A stretch of DNA of 64,000 bases from an unicellular cyanobacterium SU3 (lineage in GTDB: Bacteria; Cyanobacteriota; Cyanobacteriia; Cyanobacteriales; Microcystaceae), in assembly GCA_002172675.1 (NCBI GenBank), contig NETF01000072.1, positions 1 to 64,000 of the forward strand. Reading direction: 5' to 3'. Made by a program: the position numbers and the translations under genes. The notes below the pieces were generated by a model that was given only the letters and a program-made list of their open reading frames with translations, had not been told where the DNA came from and ran no database searches. Shown piece after piece: positions 9,587 to 18,059 of this stretch (within the stretch, counting starts at the first letter, position 1; each line of letters opens with the position of its first letter).

Positions 9587-9696
9587 ATACCCATATTTTA
9601 ATATTTTAGGCTTCGGCCGTAAGCTCAGAGTGATCACGCCGAAGTCCGAACGGTACGCACAAAATTGCACTTACCAATACGGCAAAGTATGGGTAA
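9587..9696. repeat. nested inverted-repeat element between sphX and trnL
   Basis: An outer inverted repeat TACCCATA (9588-9595) / TATGGGTA (9688-9695) encloses an inner hairpin CTTCGGC (9611-9617) / GCCGAAG (9638-9644). No gene is present. It may be a terminator region for sphX and trnL, which converge here, or a degenerate miniature element. Confidence 0.45.
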
Positions 9697-9698
9697 TA

Positions 9699-10011
9699 TG
9701 GGGGCGGAGAGACTTGAACTCTCACGACCTTGCGGTCAACGGATTTTCATTCTCTTGCAGCTTTCGCTACTGCACAAGTTGAGCTTTGAGAATTGGACTC
9801 TCCCTTTACCCTCAGCTTGATCTGTTAGGGTAGCTCCCGTCGAGTCTCTGCACCTTCTAAACCCTGTCGGCTTTAGCTTGGCTCAGGATTGCCCTATCTA
9901 TATTCACTAGACGTAGGTTTCCCTGAATTTGAGAGCTGACACTTGTAAGATTTCTCTAACAAGGCTCAATTTTACTTAAGTCCGTAGCGTCTACCATTCC
10001 GCCACGCCCCC
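9699..10011 (-). tRNA. trnL-UAA: tRNA-Leu (UAA), interrupted by a group I intron
   Basis: The 5' exon (10011 down to 9978) begins GGGGGCGTGGCGGAATGG and the 3' exon (9747 down to 9699) ends with CGCCCCC plus discriminator A. The 7-bp acceptor stem GGGGGCG/CGCCCCC pairs fully. The anticodon stem ACGGA/TCCGT closes a loop containing TAA once the exons are joined. The long variable arm and the GTTCAAGTC T-loop fit a type II leucine tRNA, with a mature length of about 83 nt and no encoded CCA. The intron splits the anticodon between U34 and A35, as in the classic cyanobacterial and plastid trnL-UAA. Confidence 0.96.
9748..9977 (-). ncRNA. group I intron in tRNA-Leu(UAA)
   Basis: The 230-nt intron follows a U at the 5' splice site and ends with the obligatory G (complement at 9748) before the AAAA of exon 2. 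The start AAGTAAAATTGAGCC supplies the P1 and P2 strands. Conserved core segments typical of the trnL intron (CAGGGAAACCTA, GGCAATCCTGAGCCAAG and AGAGACTCGACGGGAGCTACC, the last two shortened to their recognisable cores) occur in the expected order. No open frame is present inside, so it is a compact, probably self-splicing intron. Confidence 0.93.
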
Positions 10012-10100
10012 GTCAGGTCAGAAGCTAAACTAGCTTTTTTCACCGACAATTATTAATAGTAGCACAAGATTGTCGTTTGGTTAACAAGTTTTTGAATTTT

Positions 10101-10763
10101 TTAGATTTTTTTTCTTGGCCCTTGATTTGGTGGGATTTTCCGACGTTTCGGGGATAATAAACCAGTGATAGCCACAACAGTTAAACCGAGTCCACAAACA
10201 ACCCCATAGCAGCAATGCAACCAAGGATAGTGTAGCCAACTACCATTATGAACAGTACGACTCAGTTGATAAACTGACTCAGAGGGATGATTAGATAAAC
10301 AAACATTTGTCCAGCCACTTATGGCAAAAATAACGCCCATTGTCCCAAATAATGGGGATAAAAGAGAATGATATTTCCTCATAAGAGGAGTTTTGTCAGG
10401 CTTTTTTGATTTTTTCCTCTTAGTCCCTCTCCAGATAACTAGGCCACTAACAAACAGGGCGAGTATGGATAAACTAACCAATCCATTGATCACTTGATAG
10501 GTTAATGGATTCACCGGTTGAAAGCTATGCCACTGTTGAAAAAAACCGTAAATTTGATCTAGATGAAAATCCCGTGCGATCGCAATTATTGTTCCTGACA
10601 AAGCGTACCAGATGATAGGTAAGGCAATGATAATTGTACCCAAACGCTTATGGAACAAAATCCACCGACGAAGAAACTCTCGACGAGATGATTGCTTTTT
10701 GAGTTGATCAGGTTTCGTTGATAACTCGGTACTGTTTGATTGTGATGTTTGACTCATAATCAC
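10101..10763 (-). CDS. PepSY-associated TM-helix family membrane protein
   Basis: This 220-residue protein has a basic cytoplasmic N-terminus and four predicted membrane helices (about residues 38-58, 88-108, 135-155 and 183-205). The phrase RWILFHKRLGTIIIALPIIWYALSG, here spanning the first helix, is characteristic of the PepSY-associated TM helix family found in iron-uptake reductases and cytochrome-like membrane proteins. The large periplasmic PepSY domain itself is missing. The first loop has a His (in FHK) that in relatives can be a heme ligand. Function is unknown; a role in membrane redox or metal uptake is only an inference. Confidence 0.7.
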   Translation of the reverse strand: MIMSQTSQSNSTELSTKPDQLKKQSSRREFLRRWILFHKRLGTIIIALPIIWYALSGTIIAIARDFHLDQIYGFFQQWHSFQPVNPLTYQVINGLVSLSILALFVSGLVIWRGTKRKKSKKPDKTPLMRKYHSLLSPLFGTMGVIFAISGWTNVCLSNHPSESVYQLSRTVHNGSWLHYPWLHCCYGVVCGLGLTVVAITGLLSPKRRKIPPNQGPRKKI

Positions 10764-10941
10764 AAAGTTATTAACCCATTTTCAAGAATGGTTTGGCACG
10801 TTTATCATAAAATAGCCACTACATCATAGCGGTTGTCAATAAGGTGTATCAAAAGTTTAATTAAGTTGAGTGGGGGGAGTGTGGGGAGAATTTTTTATTT
10901 CTATAGATTTGCTATTTTTAAATCCTTCTCGATTAATCTAA

Positions 10942-11952
10942 TCAATTTATCAAATTTTTTCCTATATAAATATCTTCGGGTAAAATTTCTTGCATGATCG
11001 TATTATCAAAATTAGAAATTTTTGCTAATCGATTCGCTTGTTTTGCAATGATTTTTTCAAAAATATTCCTAACTAATCGACCATTTCCAAAACTTTTATT
11101 ACGATTATTATATAATTCTTGAAATTGTGATAATAATTGTTCTTCTGCTTGTTGAGTTAAATGATAATGATGTTTATTAGAAATACTTTGAAAAATTAAT
11201 AATAATTCTTTTGGTGTATAATCTTCAAAGTTAAAATAACGAGTAAAACGAGATTAGAGACCAGGATTTGATTCTATAAAGCGGTTCATTTCTTCTCCAT
11301 ATCCGGCAACAATAACCACCAATCTATCTCGATGATCTTCCATTCTTTTTAGTAATGTATCAATGGCTTCTTGACCAAAATCATTACCAGAATCCATAGG
11401 TTTTAGGGTATAAGCTTCATCAATAAATAATACCCCATCTAAAGCAGATTCTACTATGTCATTGACTTGTTTGGCTGTATATCCGATATATCCTGCAACC
11501 ATTCCGGATCTATCTGTTTCAATTAAATGGCCTTTTTTTAGTATTCCTAATTCTTTATAAATTTTACCCATTAATCTAGCTACGGTTGTTTTTCCTGTTC
11601 CTGGAGAACCACAAAAAACAGAATGTAAAGTAATAGGAATGCCCGATAATCCTTGTTGTTTTCTTAGGTTTTGAATTTTGATAAAATTTACATATTCTCT
11701 GACTTCATCTTTTAAGCTATTTAGTCCAATTAATTCGTTTAAGTCTTTTAAAATAGTTTCTATTTCGTTATTATTATCTGGATTATTATTTATTGTATTA
11801 TTTGAGTTAGGACTATTATTGATAGAATTTTGAATAACTTCTTTTTTTAATCTTTCTAACTCGTTATCTATTGAGTCAGGATGTTTATAATAATTAGATA
11901 ACTGTTTTCTTTCTTCTTCTACGATAGCACTGTAATCTTTATCTAAATCCAT
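10942..11952 (-). pseudogene. AAA+ ATPase (CbxX/SpoVK-like) interrupted by one TAA codon
   Basis: The frame encodes a 336-residue AAA+ protein: Walker [16 protein letters not shown], Walker [12 protein letters not shown] and the phrase [12 protein letters not shown] single in-frame TAA at 11256-11254 falls where the intact paralog at 14164-15348 has Lys (AAA) in the sequence GLKSRF. Beyond it the same frame stays open for 103 codons and matches the paralog's lid domain (EDYTPKELL, KSFGNGRLVRN, EILPEDI) to the natural stop at 10944-10942. I chose the ATG at 11952 because GAGG lies just upstream. The lesion removes sensor 2 and the small domain, so the truncated product is probably inactive. 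It is a young pseudogene or a sequencing error. Confidence 0.8.
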
Positions 11953-12051
11953 ATTAAATACCTCATCTAGAAAATAAATAAGTAATAGGTTCATGTCAAG
12001 ATAAGCATTGATAGCAGTACAAAAATCTACTGATATGAAAACGGCTATCAA

Positions 12052-12729
12052 GACATAAGATGAGTATTCCCATAACAGACTAAAAAATTAACAAGATAAG
12101 AAAAAATATTTAGGTAAAGGTTAACAAGGAAATGTAGCGGTAGCGGAATGAAGTAGTCTCTATGTTTATGATAGATTGCTTTGGGGTATTTTCGGTAAAA
12201 ATCAAAGCATACTGTTTATATTACCCCTCGCAATGACGACTTATTGCTATAGATTGCTTCGGAGATAAAATTAATTTTTAAATGAACCTACAATAAATGG
12301 TAGGATGGAGAGTGCATCGTTCTATAGTTTTTAAATTTTACTTAAGAAAACGAAAAAAATTAAATTATTTAATTATTAATCAATCAATATAGTTGATATT
12401 TAGAAAATATCAAAATTAGTATGTATTACAATTCATAAGATTATGTTACATACTAGAGAGACATAAACTATTCTCATAAAAGTCTTGACAATCGATATAA
12501 CAATAGAAAATACTTAACCTTAAGTTAAGGGTAATTAATTAATAGATAATCATCTCTTTTATCTTTACTCAGGGCAACAAAGTAACACGCTTGATCTACT
12601 AAATCTTTTAAATAGTCATGGATTAAAGAAATTAAATAAAACTTCATATTTATGATACATTGATTAATAGTATGACTGACTTAATTAAAGTTAGTCTGTC
12701 AAAAAAACTTAGCAAACGGAAGGATAGAT
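12052..12729. other. long spacer upstream of ocp
   Basis: No gene is visible in about 680 bases. Near 12175-12270 two phrases of the type GATTGCTT(T/C)GG flank ACCCCTCGCAATGACG, a sequence common as a dispersed intergenic repeat in many bacteria. The last 250 bases are very AT-rich and probably hold the ocp promoter; AACGGAAGGA just before the ATG at 12730 is the ribosome site. Confidence 0.5.
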
Positions 12730-13689
12730 ATGCCTTTTTCTATAGATTCGGCCCGCAACATTTTTCCGAATACCTTAGCTGCTGATGCGGTTCCTGCAAC
12801 CATCGCTAGATTCGAGCAACTCAGTGCTGAAGACCAACTGGCACTGATTTGGTTTGCTTATCTAGAGATGGGTAAAAATATTACCGTTGCTGCGCCTGGT
12901 GCAGCGAATATGCAGTTTGCTGAAGGGACTATCAAAGATATAATCAACATGACTCCTTTAGAGCAAAGTCAGGCCATGTGTGACTTAGCCAACCGTGCTG
13001 ATACACCCATTAGTCGGACGTATGCCACTTGGAGTCCTAATATTAAGCTTGGTTTTTGGTACGAACTAGGAAAATTAATGGAAGACGGTAAAGTTGCGCC
13101 TATTCCTAAAGGTTATAAGCTTTCAGCCAATGCTAATTCTGTCCTCGTAACCATTACAGGTTTAGAACCGGGTCAACAAATTACCGTTCTCCGCAACTGT
13201 GTGGTAGATATGGGTTATGACCCCAGCAAAATGAGCAATTTCCAAAAGGTAACAGAACCAGTTGCTCCCCCCAAAGAAATGTCACAACGGACTCAGGTGA
13301 AGATTGAAGGGATTGATAATCCAACTATCCTGAACTACATGAATAATCTGAACGCTAATGATTTTGATGCTTTAATTAAATTATTTACTGAAGATGGAGC
13401 CTTACAACCTCCGTTCCGCAGACCTATTATTGGTAAAGAAAACGTGGTGCGCTTCTTCCGTGAAGAATGTCAAAATCTCCAATTAATTCCCAAACAAGGG
13501 ATAAGTGAACCAGCAGAAGATGGTTTCACTCAAATTAAAGTGACAGGAACCTGTCAAACCCCCTGGTTTGGTGGTGGTGTTGGTATGAATATCGCTTGGC
13601 GATTTTTACTCAATCCTGAAGGTAAAATTTTCTTTGTGGCCATCGATTTACTTGCGTCTCCTAAAGAGTTATTGAACTTAGCTCGCTAA
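12730..13689 (+). CDS. ocp: orange carotenoid protein (OCP)
   Basis: OCP is a soluble photoreceptor that binds one keto-carotenoid, is photoactivated by blue-green light, and quenches phycobilisome excitation. The 319-residue protein has the all-helical N-terminal domain (about 1-165), a linker, and an NTF2-like C-terminal domain (about 195-319). Key residues are present: Tyr44 and Trp110 around the carotenoid ring, Arg155 for the interdomain salt bridge with Glu246, and Tyr203 and Trp290, which correspond to Synechocystis Tyr201 and Trp288 that hydrogen-bond the keto group. It is followed by frp, so quenching and recovery factors are encoded together. It is an OCP1-like form, judging by the neighbouring frp. 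Confidence 0.98.
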   Translation: MPFSIDSARNIFPNTLAADAVPATIARFEQLSAEDQLALIWFAYLEMGKNITVAAPGAANMQFAEGTIKDIINMTPLEQSQAMCDLANRADTPISRTYATWSPNIKLGFWYELGKLMEDGKVAPIPKGYKLSANANSVLVTITGLEPGQQITVLRNCVVDMGYDPSKMSNFQKVTEPVAPPKEMSQRTQVKIEGIDNPTILNYMNNLNANDFDALIKLFTEDGALQPPFRRPIIGKENVVRFFREECQNLQLIPKQGISEPAEDGFTQIKVTGTCQTPWFGGGVGMNIAWRFLLNPEGKIFFVAIDLLASPKELLNLAR

Positions 13690-13745
13690 TTAGTCGGATT
13701 TTTGCTATATTTTTAGAGATAGTAAAACCACAATTAATACGATAG

Positions 13746-13770
13746 ATACGCTCTACTGGTTAGAGCGTAT
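13746..13770 (+). terminator. strong hairpin between ocp and frp
   Basis: A perfect 10-bp stem, ATACGCTCTA paired with TAGAGCGTAT, closes a 5-nt loop. It is followed by TCTAATGAATT rather than a clear U tract, so it may attenuate or stabilise the ocp message rather than end it fully. It lies 24 bases before the frp start. Confidence 0.5.
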
Positions 13771-13793
13771 TCTAATGAATTGAAAACTCCGAT

Positions 13794-14123
13794 ATGAAAA
13801 CGAACACTCAAGAATGGTCACAGACTGATCAAAAAATTGCTCACGAAGCATTAACAAAAGCCTATGCTAGAGAAACGGAAGCCCTCATAGCTGAAATTAA
13901 CCAAAAAGCTAGTCAAGTTAATCATATTGACGAGATTTGGGCTTTAAACGATTATCTGAGTAGTAAACGATACAATATTGATGGTAAGTATGACTTTAGA
14001 GAGTCTGCATCGGTTTTTGTATTGGCTCAGTTAGTTAAAGAAAGATGGTTAACCCTTGATGAATTAACAGGTTTAACACCGTCGACAAAAGCTAAAGTGG
14101 CTGCTCTAACAAAGATGTCATAA
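13794..14123 (+). CDS. frp: fluorescence recovery protein (FRP)
   Basis: FRP binds the C-terminal domain of photoactivated OCP, speeds its return to the orange form and its release from phycobilisomes, and so ends quenching. The 109-residue, mostly helical protein carries family phrases such as EIWALNDYLSSKRYNIDGKYDFR and a C-terminal helix KERWLTLDELTGL, here given as adjacent segments. The start ATG at 13794 gives the short form, equivalent to the functional Synechocystis protein. It lies about 100 bases after ocp in the same direction, with a hairpin between that could lower its expression relative to ocp. Confidence 0.95.
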   Translation: MKTNTQEWSQTDQKIAHEALTKAYARETEALIAEINQKASQVNHIDEIWALNDYLSSKRYNIDGKYDFRESASVFVLAQLVKERWLTLDELTGLTPSTKAKVAALTKMS

Positions 14124-14135
14124 TCTTTATAGTAA

Positions 14136-14165
14136 GGTGGGCAATGCCCACCCTACAATGTTTTT
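14136..14165 (+). terminator. terminator-like hairpin after frp
   Basis: GGTGGGC and GCCCACC form a 7-bp stem around AAT, followed by CTACAATGTTTTT. The same GGTGGGCAATGCCCACC core occurs at 21938-21954, so it is a dispersed repeat serving as a 3' end between convergent genes. Confidence 0.5.
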
Positions 14166-15348
14166 AACTATTAACCATTAAAGCAATATCTTCAGGTAAT
14201 ATTTGTTGCATCGTATAAGTCGTGACATCAGGAATAGTAACTAAACGATTCGCTTGTTTTTCAATGGTCTTTTCAAACATATTTCTAACTAATCTACCAT
14301 TACCAAAACTTTTATCACGATGATCATATAATTCTTTAAATCGGGTTAATAATACCTCTTTAGCTGCTTCGCTTAAACTGTAACAATGTTGATTGCAAAA
14401 ATTTTCAAAAATAGCTAATAATTCTTGTGGTGTATAATCTTCAAAATAAAAATAACGGCTAAAACGAGATTTTAAACCAGGATTAGAATTAACAAAGCGG
14501 GTCATTTCATCTCCATAACCTGCCACAATAACCACTAATCTATCTCGATAATCTTCCATTCTTTTTAATAACATATCAATGGCTTCTTGACCGAAATCAT
14601 TGCCAGGATCAACAGGTTTTAAAGTATAAGCTTCATCAATAAACAAAACCCCATCTAAAGCAGAATGAACTAATTCATCAACTCTTTGTGCGGTTTGTCC
14701 TACATATCCAGCCACCATTCCTGATCTATCTGTTTCAATTAAATGACCTTTTTTAAGAATACCTAATTGCTGATAAATTTGTCCCATTAATCTGGCTACG
14801 GTTGTTTTTCCTGTTCCGGGAGAACCACAAAAAACGGAGTGTAAAGTAATAGGAATAGGTTGTAACCCTTGCTTTTCTCTTAGCTTTTGAATTTTGAGAA
14901 AATTGATATATTGACGAACTTCATCCTTTAAATGATTGAGTCCAATAAGTTTATCTAATTCTTTTAATTGATCTTCGACGGTAGCATGAGAAGAAGGAGA
15001 ATAAGAAGGGGATGATGATTTATTTTGTAACTCTTGTTTTCTAACTTTTTGCCGATCTGATTGAATTTGCTGTTTACGTCTTTCTTCTCTATTAAATGTT
15101 TCTTGTTTAATTCTTTCTTGTTCTGCTTTGATTTCTTGTCTGCGTTTAATTTCTGCTCGTAACTTAGCCTTTTCTCGTTCTAATTCCCGTTGTTTTTTTC
15201 GCAGTAATTGATATTCTTCTTCTTGCTGAACTAAACGGCGATCGCGTTCCATTTCTTGTTGTCGTTGAGACTTTTTTTGTTGTTCTTGTTGTTTCAGTTT
15301 TTCTAAGTCTTCTTTAATGCGATCGCTATAATTGGGAAAATCTGACAT
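14164..15348 (-). CDS. AAA+ ATPase, CbxX/CfqX-SpoVK family, with coiled-coil N-terminus
   Basis: Residues 1-110 are a highly charged coiled coil rich in Gln, Glu, Arg and Lys. Residues from about 125 form a single AAA+ module with Walker [16 protein letters not shown], Walker [12 protein letters not shown], the sensor phrase [11 protein letters not shown] and a lid with GNGRLVRNMFE. Relatives include the Rubisco activase CbbX and sporulation protein SpoVK, both ring-forming remodelling ATPases, but the substrate here is unknown. It is convergent with frp (stop codons about 40 bases apart). A disrupted paralog lies on the same strand beyond ocp. It is intact and uses ATG at 15348. Confidence 0.88.
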   Translation of the reverse strand: MSDFPNYSDRIKEDLEKLKQQEQQKKSQRQQEMERDRRLVQQEEEYQLLRKKQRELEREKAKLRAEIKRRQEIKAEQERIKQETFNREERRKQQIQSDRQKVRKQELQNKSSSPSYSPSSHATVEDQLKELDKLIGLNHLKDEVRQYINFLKIQKLREKQGLQPIPITLHSVFCGSPGTGKTTVARLMGQIYQQLGILKKGHLIETDRSGMVAGYVGQTAQRVDELVHSALDGVLFIDEAYTLKPVDPGNDFGQEAIDMLLKRMEDYRDRLVVIVAGYGDEMTRFVNSNPGLKSRFSRYFYFEDYTPQELLAIFENFCNQHCYSLSEAAKEVLLTRFKELYDHRDKSFGNGRLVRNMFEKTIEKQANRLVTIPDVTTYTMQQILPEDIALMVNS

Positions 15349-15520
15349 TGATTTAACTCCAAGATATTGAATTTCTCCTAAACATTCCTTAATTTAAGGT
15401 TATCATGATTAATAATCATAAAAATTTTCTAAATTTTTTCTCGATTTTTCATTAAGTTTCCCCTCAATCCCTAGACATTCGATAGACTATACGGGAGTGT
15501 GTGTAAGTATTGTTCATAAT

Positions 15521-15979
15521 ATGACCTATTTGTGTGGTAAAGTCTCCTATCGTTCTTTAATGATCGCTTTATTTTCTCTAATGGTGGGTTTAACTGCTGT
15601 TCCCGTGCGAGGACAACAAGCTATTTATAATCCCATTCCTATTAAATCTAACGGAGCCATTGCTGATCGTCTCTCAGATAAGGATATTCCGACGGGAGAA
15701 GGTGGGTTTGCCAAGGATTATGAAATAGATCTCGAAAAAGGGGATCAAGTGGCGATCGATCTAACTTCTGATGAATTTGATAGTGTAGTGTTATTGTTAG
15801 GGGCCGACGGGGCAACCATTGCCGAAAATGATGATGGGCCTGATGGGAGTACCAACTCCTTATTATTTTCGCGTATCACCGAAACTGGCCGCTATATTAT
15901 CCGTGTTCGTGCCTTTGGTGAAACAGGAGGCGGTAACTTTAACCTCAAAGTAACTCGTTTACGCCCTGTGGATCGATAA
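15521..15979 (+). CDS. secreted PPC-domain protein
   Basis: The protein has a signal peptide (hydrophobic stretch LMIALFSLMVGLTAVP then a probable cleavage after VRG) and one bacterial pre-peptidase C-terminal (PPC) beta-sandwich domain, with the phrases YEIDLEKGDQVAIDL, SVVLLLGADGATIAENDD and GRYIIRVRAF. PPC domains are usually accessories of secreted proteases; here the domain stands alone, so a periplasmic or cell-surface role is likely but unknown. A GTG at 15497 would add eight residues; the ATG at 15521 gives a more normal signal peptide. Its 3' end overlaps cobS by 21 bases on the opposite strand. Confidence 0.75.
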   Translation: MTYLCGKVSYRSLMIALFSLMVGLTAVPVRGQQAIYNPIPIKSNGAIADRLSDKDIPTGEGGFAKDYEIDLEKGDQVAIDLTSDEFDSVVLLLGADGATIAENDDGPDGSTNSLLFSRITETGRYIIRVRAFGETGGGNFNLKVTRLRPVDR

Positions 15980-16741
15980 TAGACACAAGATCAAGGTTTC
16001 AGTCCATTCGACAACCGCCCCGTAGGTGTCTCCGGTATGACCTCCAAACCGATAATTAAACCAAACACCCACCCCTAACGCGATCGCCATTCCTATCCCT
16101 GTTACCCTTAACCCTAACTGCCATAATTCAGGGTAAAATGCAATAAATAACCCTGTCATTCCCCATAAACTAACTAAACCTCCTAGTAAGTCTTGAGGGA
16201 CTTTGAGATAGTGTTTATGAAAGGCTCCTTTTCCTGTGGGTTTGAGATAGGGATAAAAGGCGATCGCACTCACTTGTCCCCATCGTCCCCAACCAGCAAC
16301 CATCATTAACACCCAAGCACGATGGTCAACAATAGCACTTAAAGCGACGATTTTGAGGAGAATGACCATAACACCGGCCATTACCCCAAATGCCCCAGTA
16401 ACGCTATCTTGCATCACTTGTAACCGTTTTTCAGGATCAGTAACAGCTAAACCATCAGCACTATCGAGAACTCCATCTAAATGTAATCCACCGGTGATAT
16501 AAATCCCTAAACCAATAATTAAAGCACTGCTTACGGTTAGGGGAAACCCTATCCAGCTTAATAATGTATCGATGATGCTTAATAATCCTCCTATTCCTAA
16601 ACCAATAATAGGAGACCAACGGGCGATCGATTGAAAATTTTTTGGCCACTTATTAGGTAGCCGAATAACTGTATAAAAGGTAATCGCTCCTAACAAAGAT
16701 GTAAAAAAATCTGTCAAGTTATTATAAATTGTATGGAACAT
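15959..16741 (-). CDS. cobS: adenosylcobinamide-GDP ribazoletransferase (cobalamin synthase) CobS
   Basis: CobS joins adenosylcobinamide-GDP with alpha-ribazole (or its phosphate) to give the final (pseudo)cobalamin. It is an integral membrane enzyme. The 260-residue sequence has five or six hydrophobic helices and the diagnostic acidic motif GLHLDGVLDSADGL in the first half. The gene stands alone, tail to tail with the PPC protein and overlapping it by 21 bases. No B12 riboswitch is obvious upstream. Confidence 0.94.
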   Translation of the reverse strand: MFHTIYNNLTDFFTSLLGAITFYTVIRLPNKWPKNFQSIARWSPIIGLGIGGLLSIIDTLLSWIGFPLTVSSALIIGLGIYITGGLHLDGVLDSADGLAVTDPEKRLQVMQDSVTGAFGVMAGVMVILLKIVALSAIVDHRAWVLMMVAGWGRWGQVSAIAFYPYLKPTGKGAFHKHYLKVPQDLLGGLVSLWGMTGLFIAFYPELWQLGLRVTGIGMAIALGVGVWFNYRFGGHTGDTYGAVVEWTETLILCLLSIHRA

Positions 16742-17100
16742 TGAACATTTAACTAGATATGTATAGAAAATTTACAATCCCAAAATTCACCCCTTTCTCC
16801 TAGGGCTTTAAGAAATGCTTAGGGAATATTGCGGTAACATGATGTTAGATGGCACCTGGCTAAGGGTATTCTTAAACGCTTGGCTAATGTTAGTCTTGCC
16901 TTAACCTAAATGCCTAATTTTATCTCATCTCATCATGCTACAAGACAACACACCAAAAATGTCCCATAGCATGGATGATAAGTCGTCAGCCAATTTGTTT
17001 CTCTGCTCCTAGGAAAGAGAAGAGCTTCTTCGAGCTTTATTTTTCCACTCCTACAGTCTTTCGACTGGCTACCAATCGTCGTGCTTTCAGGCAATTTCTT
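16742..17100. other. spacer between cobS and the 17.1 kb gene
   Basis: These divergent genes are separated by about 360 bases. I see no RNA gene or repeat. An open frame runs through from 16975 in phase with the gene at 17101, but its N-terminal part has no protein-like character and no ribosome site, so I treat it as leader. Confidence 0.4.
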
Positions 17101-17556
17101 ATGAGTCATCATCACCCCTCACACCCGTTCCCGGCCCCTTGTATCATTGATTTTGGGATTATTGTTAATGCTGAGGACATGAAACGTATTCTCAACGATC
17201 TCGGAAGGGTTCGTTATATTCATACCCTCGATGGAAATATAGAAAGCGAAGGGGAGGGATGGATTGTTGAAGTATTTAATGATCCGAGTCAAGCCACTAT
17301 CGTCGTTAATCGCTCTTTGTACCTTAATGTTCAAAGTTTCGATTATTTACAACTTCAGCGATCGCAAAAGCAAGAAGCGTATTTTGATTTGATTCAGGAT
17401 CGTCGTTGTTTACGTTTGATTCCCATTACCTATTCTTCTCCTATTCCTGATCATGATTCTAATCTTGATGCTAATGCTTTAGAGGCTATGGTTACTCAAG
17501 TTTTAGCAGCAAAATGGGATATGCAATTAGATGATGAGGATGATTGTCCTTTTTAG
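17101..17556 (+). CDS. conserved hypothetical protein (cyanobacterial)
   Basis: I place the start at ATG 17101, giving 151 residues beginning MSHHHPSHPFPAPCIIDFG. An upstream in-frame ATG at 16975 would add 42 residues of poor quality. The protein is soluble with no signal peptide. It contains phrases such as VEVFNDPSQATIVVNRSLYLNV and ends in a very acidic tail, DDEDDCPF. It looks like a conserved cyanobacterial protein of unknown function. A hairpin GGCTTC/GAAGCC at about 17590-17615 is a likely terminator. Confidence 0.6.
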   Translation: MSHHHPSHPFPAPCIIDFGIIVNAEDMKRILNDLGRVRYIHTLDGNIESEGEGWIVEVFNDPSQATIVVNRSLYLNVQSFDYLQLQRSQKQEAYFDLIQDRRCLRLIPITYSSPIPDHDSNLDANALEAMVTQVLAAKWDMQLDDEDDCPF

Positions 17557-17733
17557 GGTATTTACTCAAAATTTCTTCTTTTATAGAGGGCTTCTACTAC
17601 AATAACGGTGGAAGCCTGATTATTCTATAAAAATATTGTTAAACGTAACTAATTTCACTGTTATAATAGTTTTAATAAACAAGCTATTTCAAATGAAAAA
17701 TTTCCAAGTTTTATGAATTAAAATGGTTTATAT

Positions 17734-18059
17734 ATGGTAGAAAAGACAGTTAAAAAAGAGCTAATAGACGGAGAAAAAGATTTTTCTTAATATTAATTAG
17801 TCTTGTACAAGATGTAATTTTTCTGGTCATTTGGTATATTTTACAATCTTTATTAAATAAAATAGTGGATTCAACTATTACTTATTTCCCACTATCGGGA
17901 ATCGACAATTTTACTGGATTAACCTTTAAACTCTTCTCTTCTGTTCTGACTTTTTCTTCAGTCCTTTATTTTGTTGTAATAGATTTTCTAGAATTATATA
18001 AAAAACTTACTCAAGAAATTCAAGACATCTTATCTAAAGAAAAAAACAATCATGAATAG
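17734..18059 (+). CDS. small membrane protein, apparently frameshifted near 17775
   Basis: A two-span membrane protein is visible in the frame 17754-18059: first span around FLILISLVQDVIFLVIWYIL, second around LFSSVLTFSSVLYFVVIDF, then a charged tail ending NNHE. This frame has no ATG before the first span; only an internal GTG at 17865 is available. In another frame, ATG 17734 opens MVEKTVKKELIDGE and would join the membrane frame exactly if the A run at 17774-17778 had one more A. I therefore read it as one gene of about 108 codons with a one-base deletion or sequencing error. Its end overlaps the next gene by 8 bases, indicating translational coupling. Confidence 0.55.

Noticed and set aside
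12175-12270. GATTGCTT and CGCAATGACG phrases that might mark an insertion sequence end
   Set aside because: They are short, incomplete and lack a transposase or flanking duplication; kept only as a dispersed repeat in the ocp spacer.
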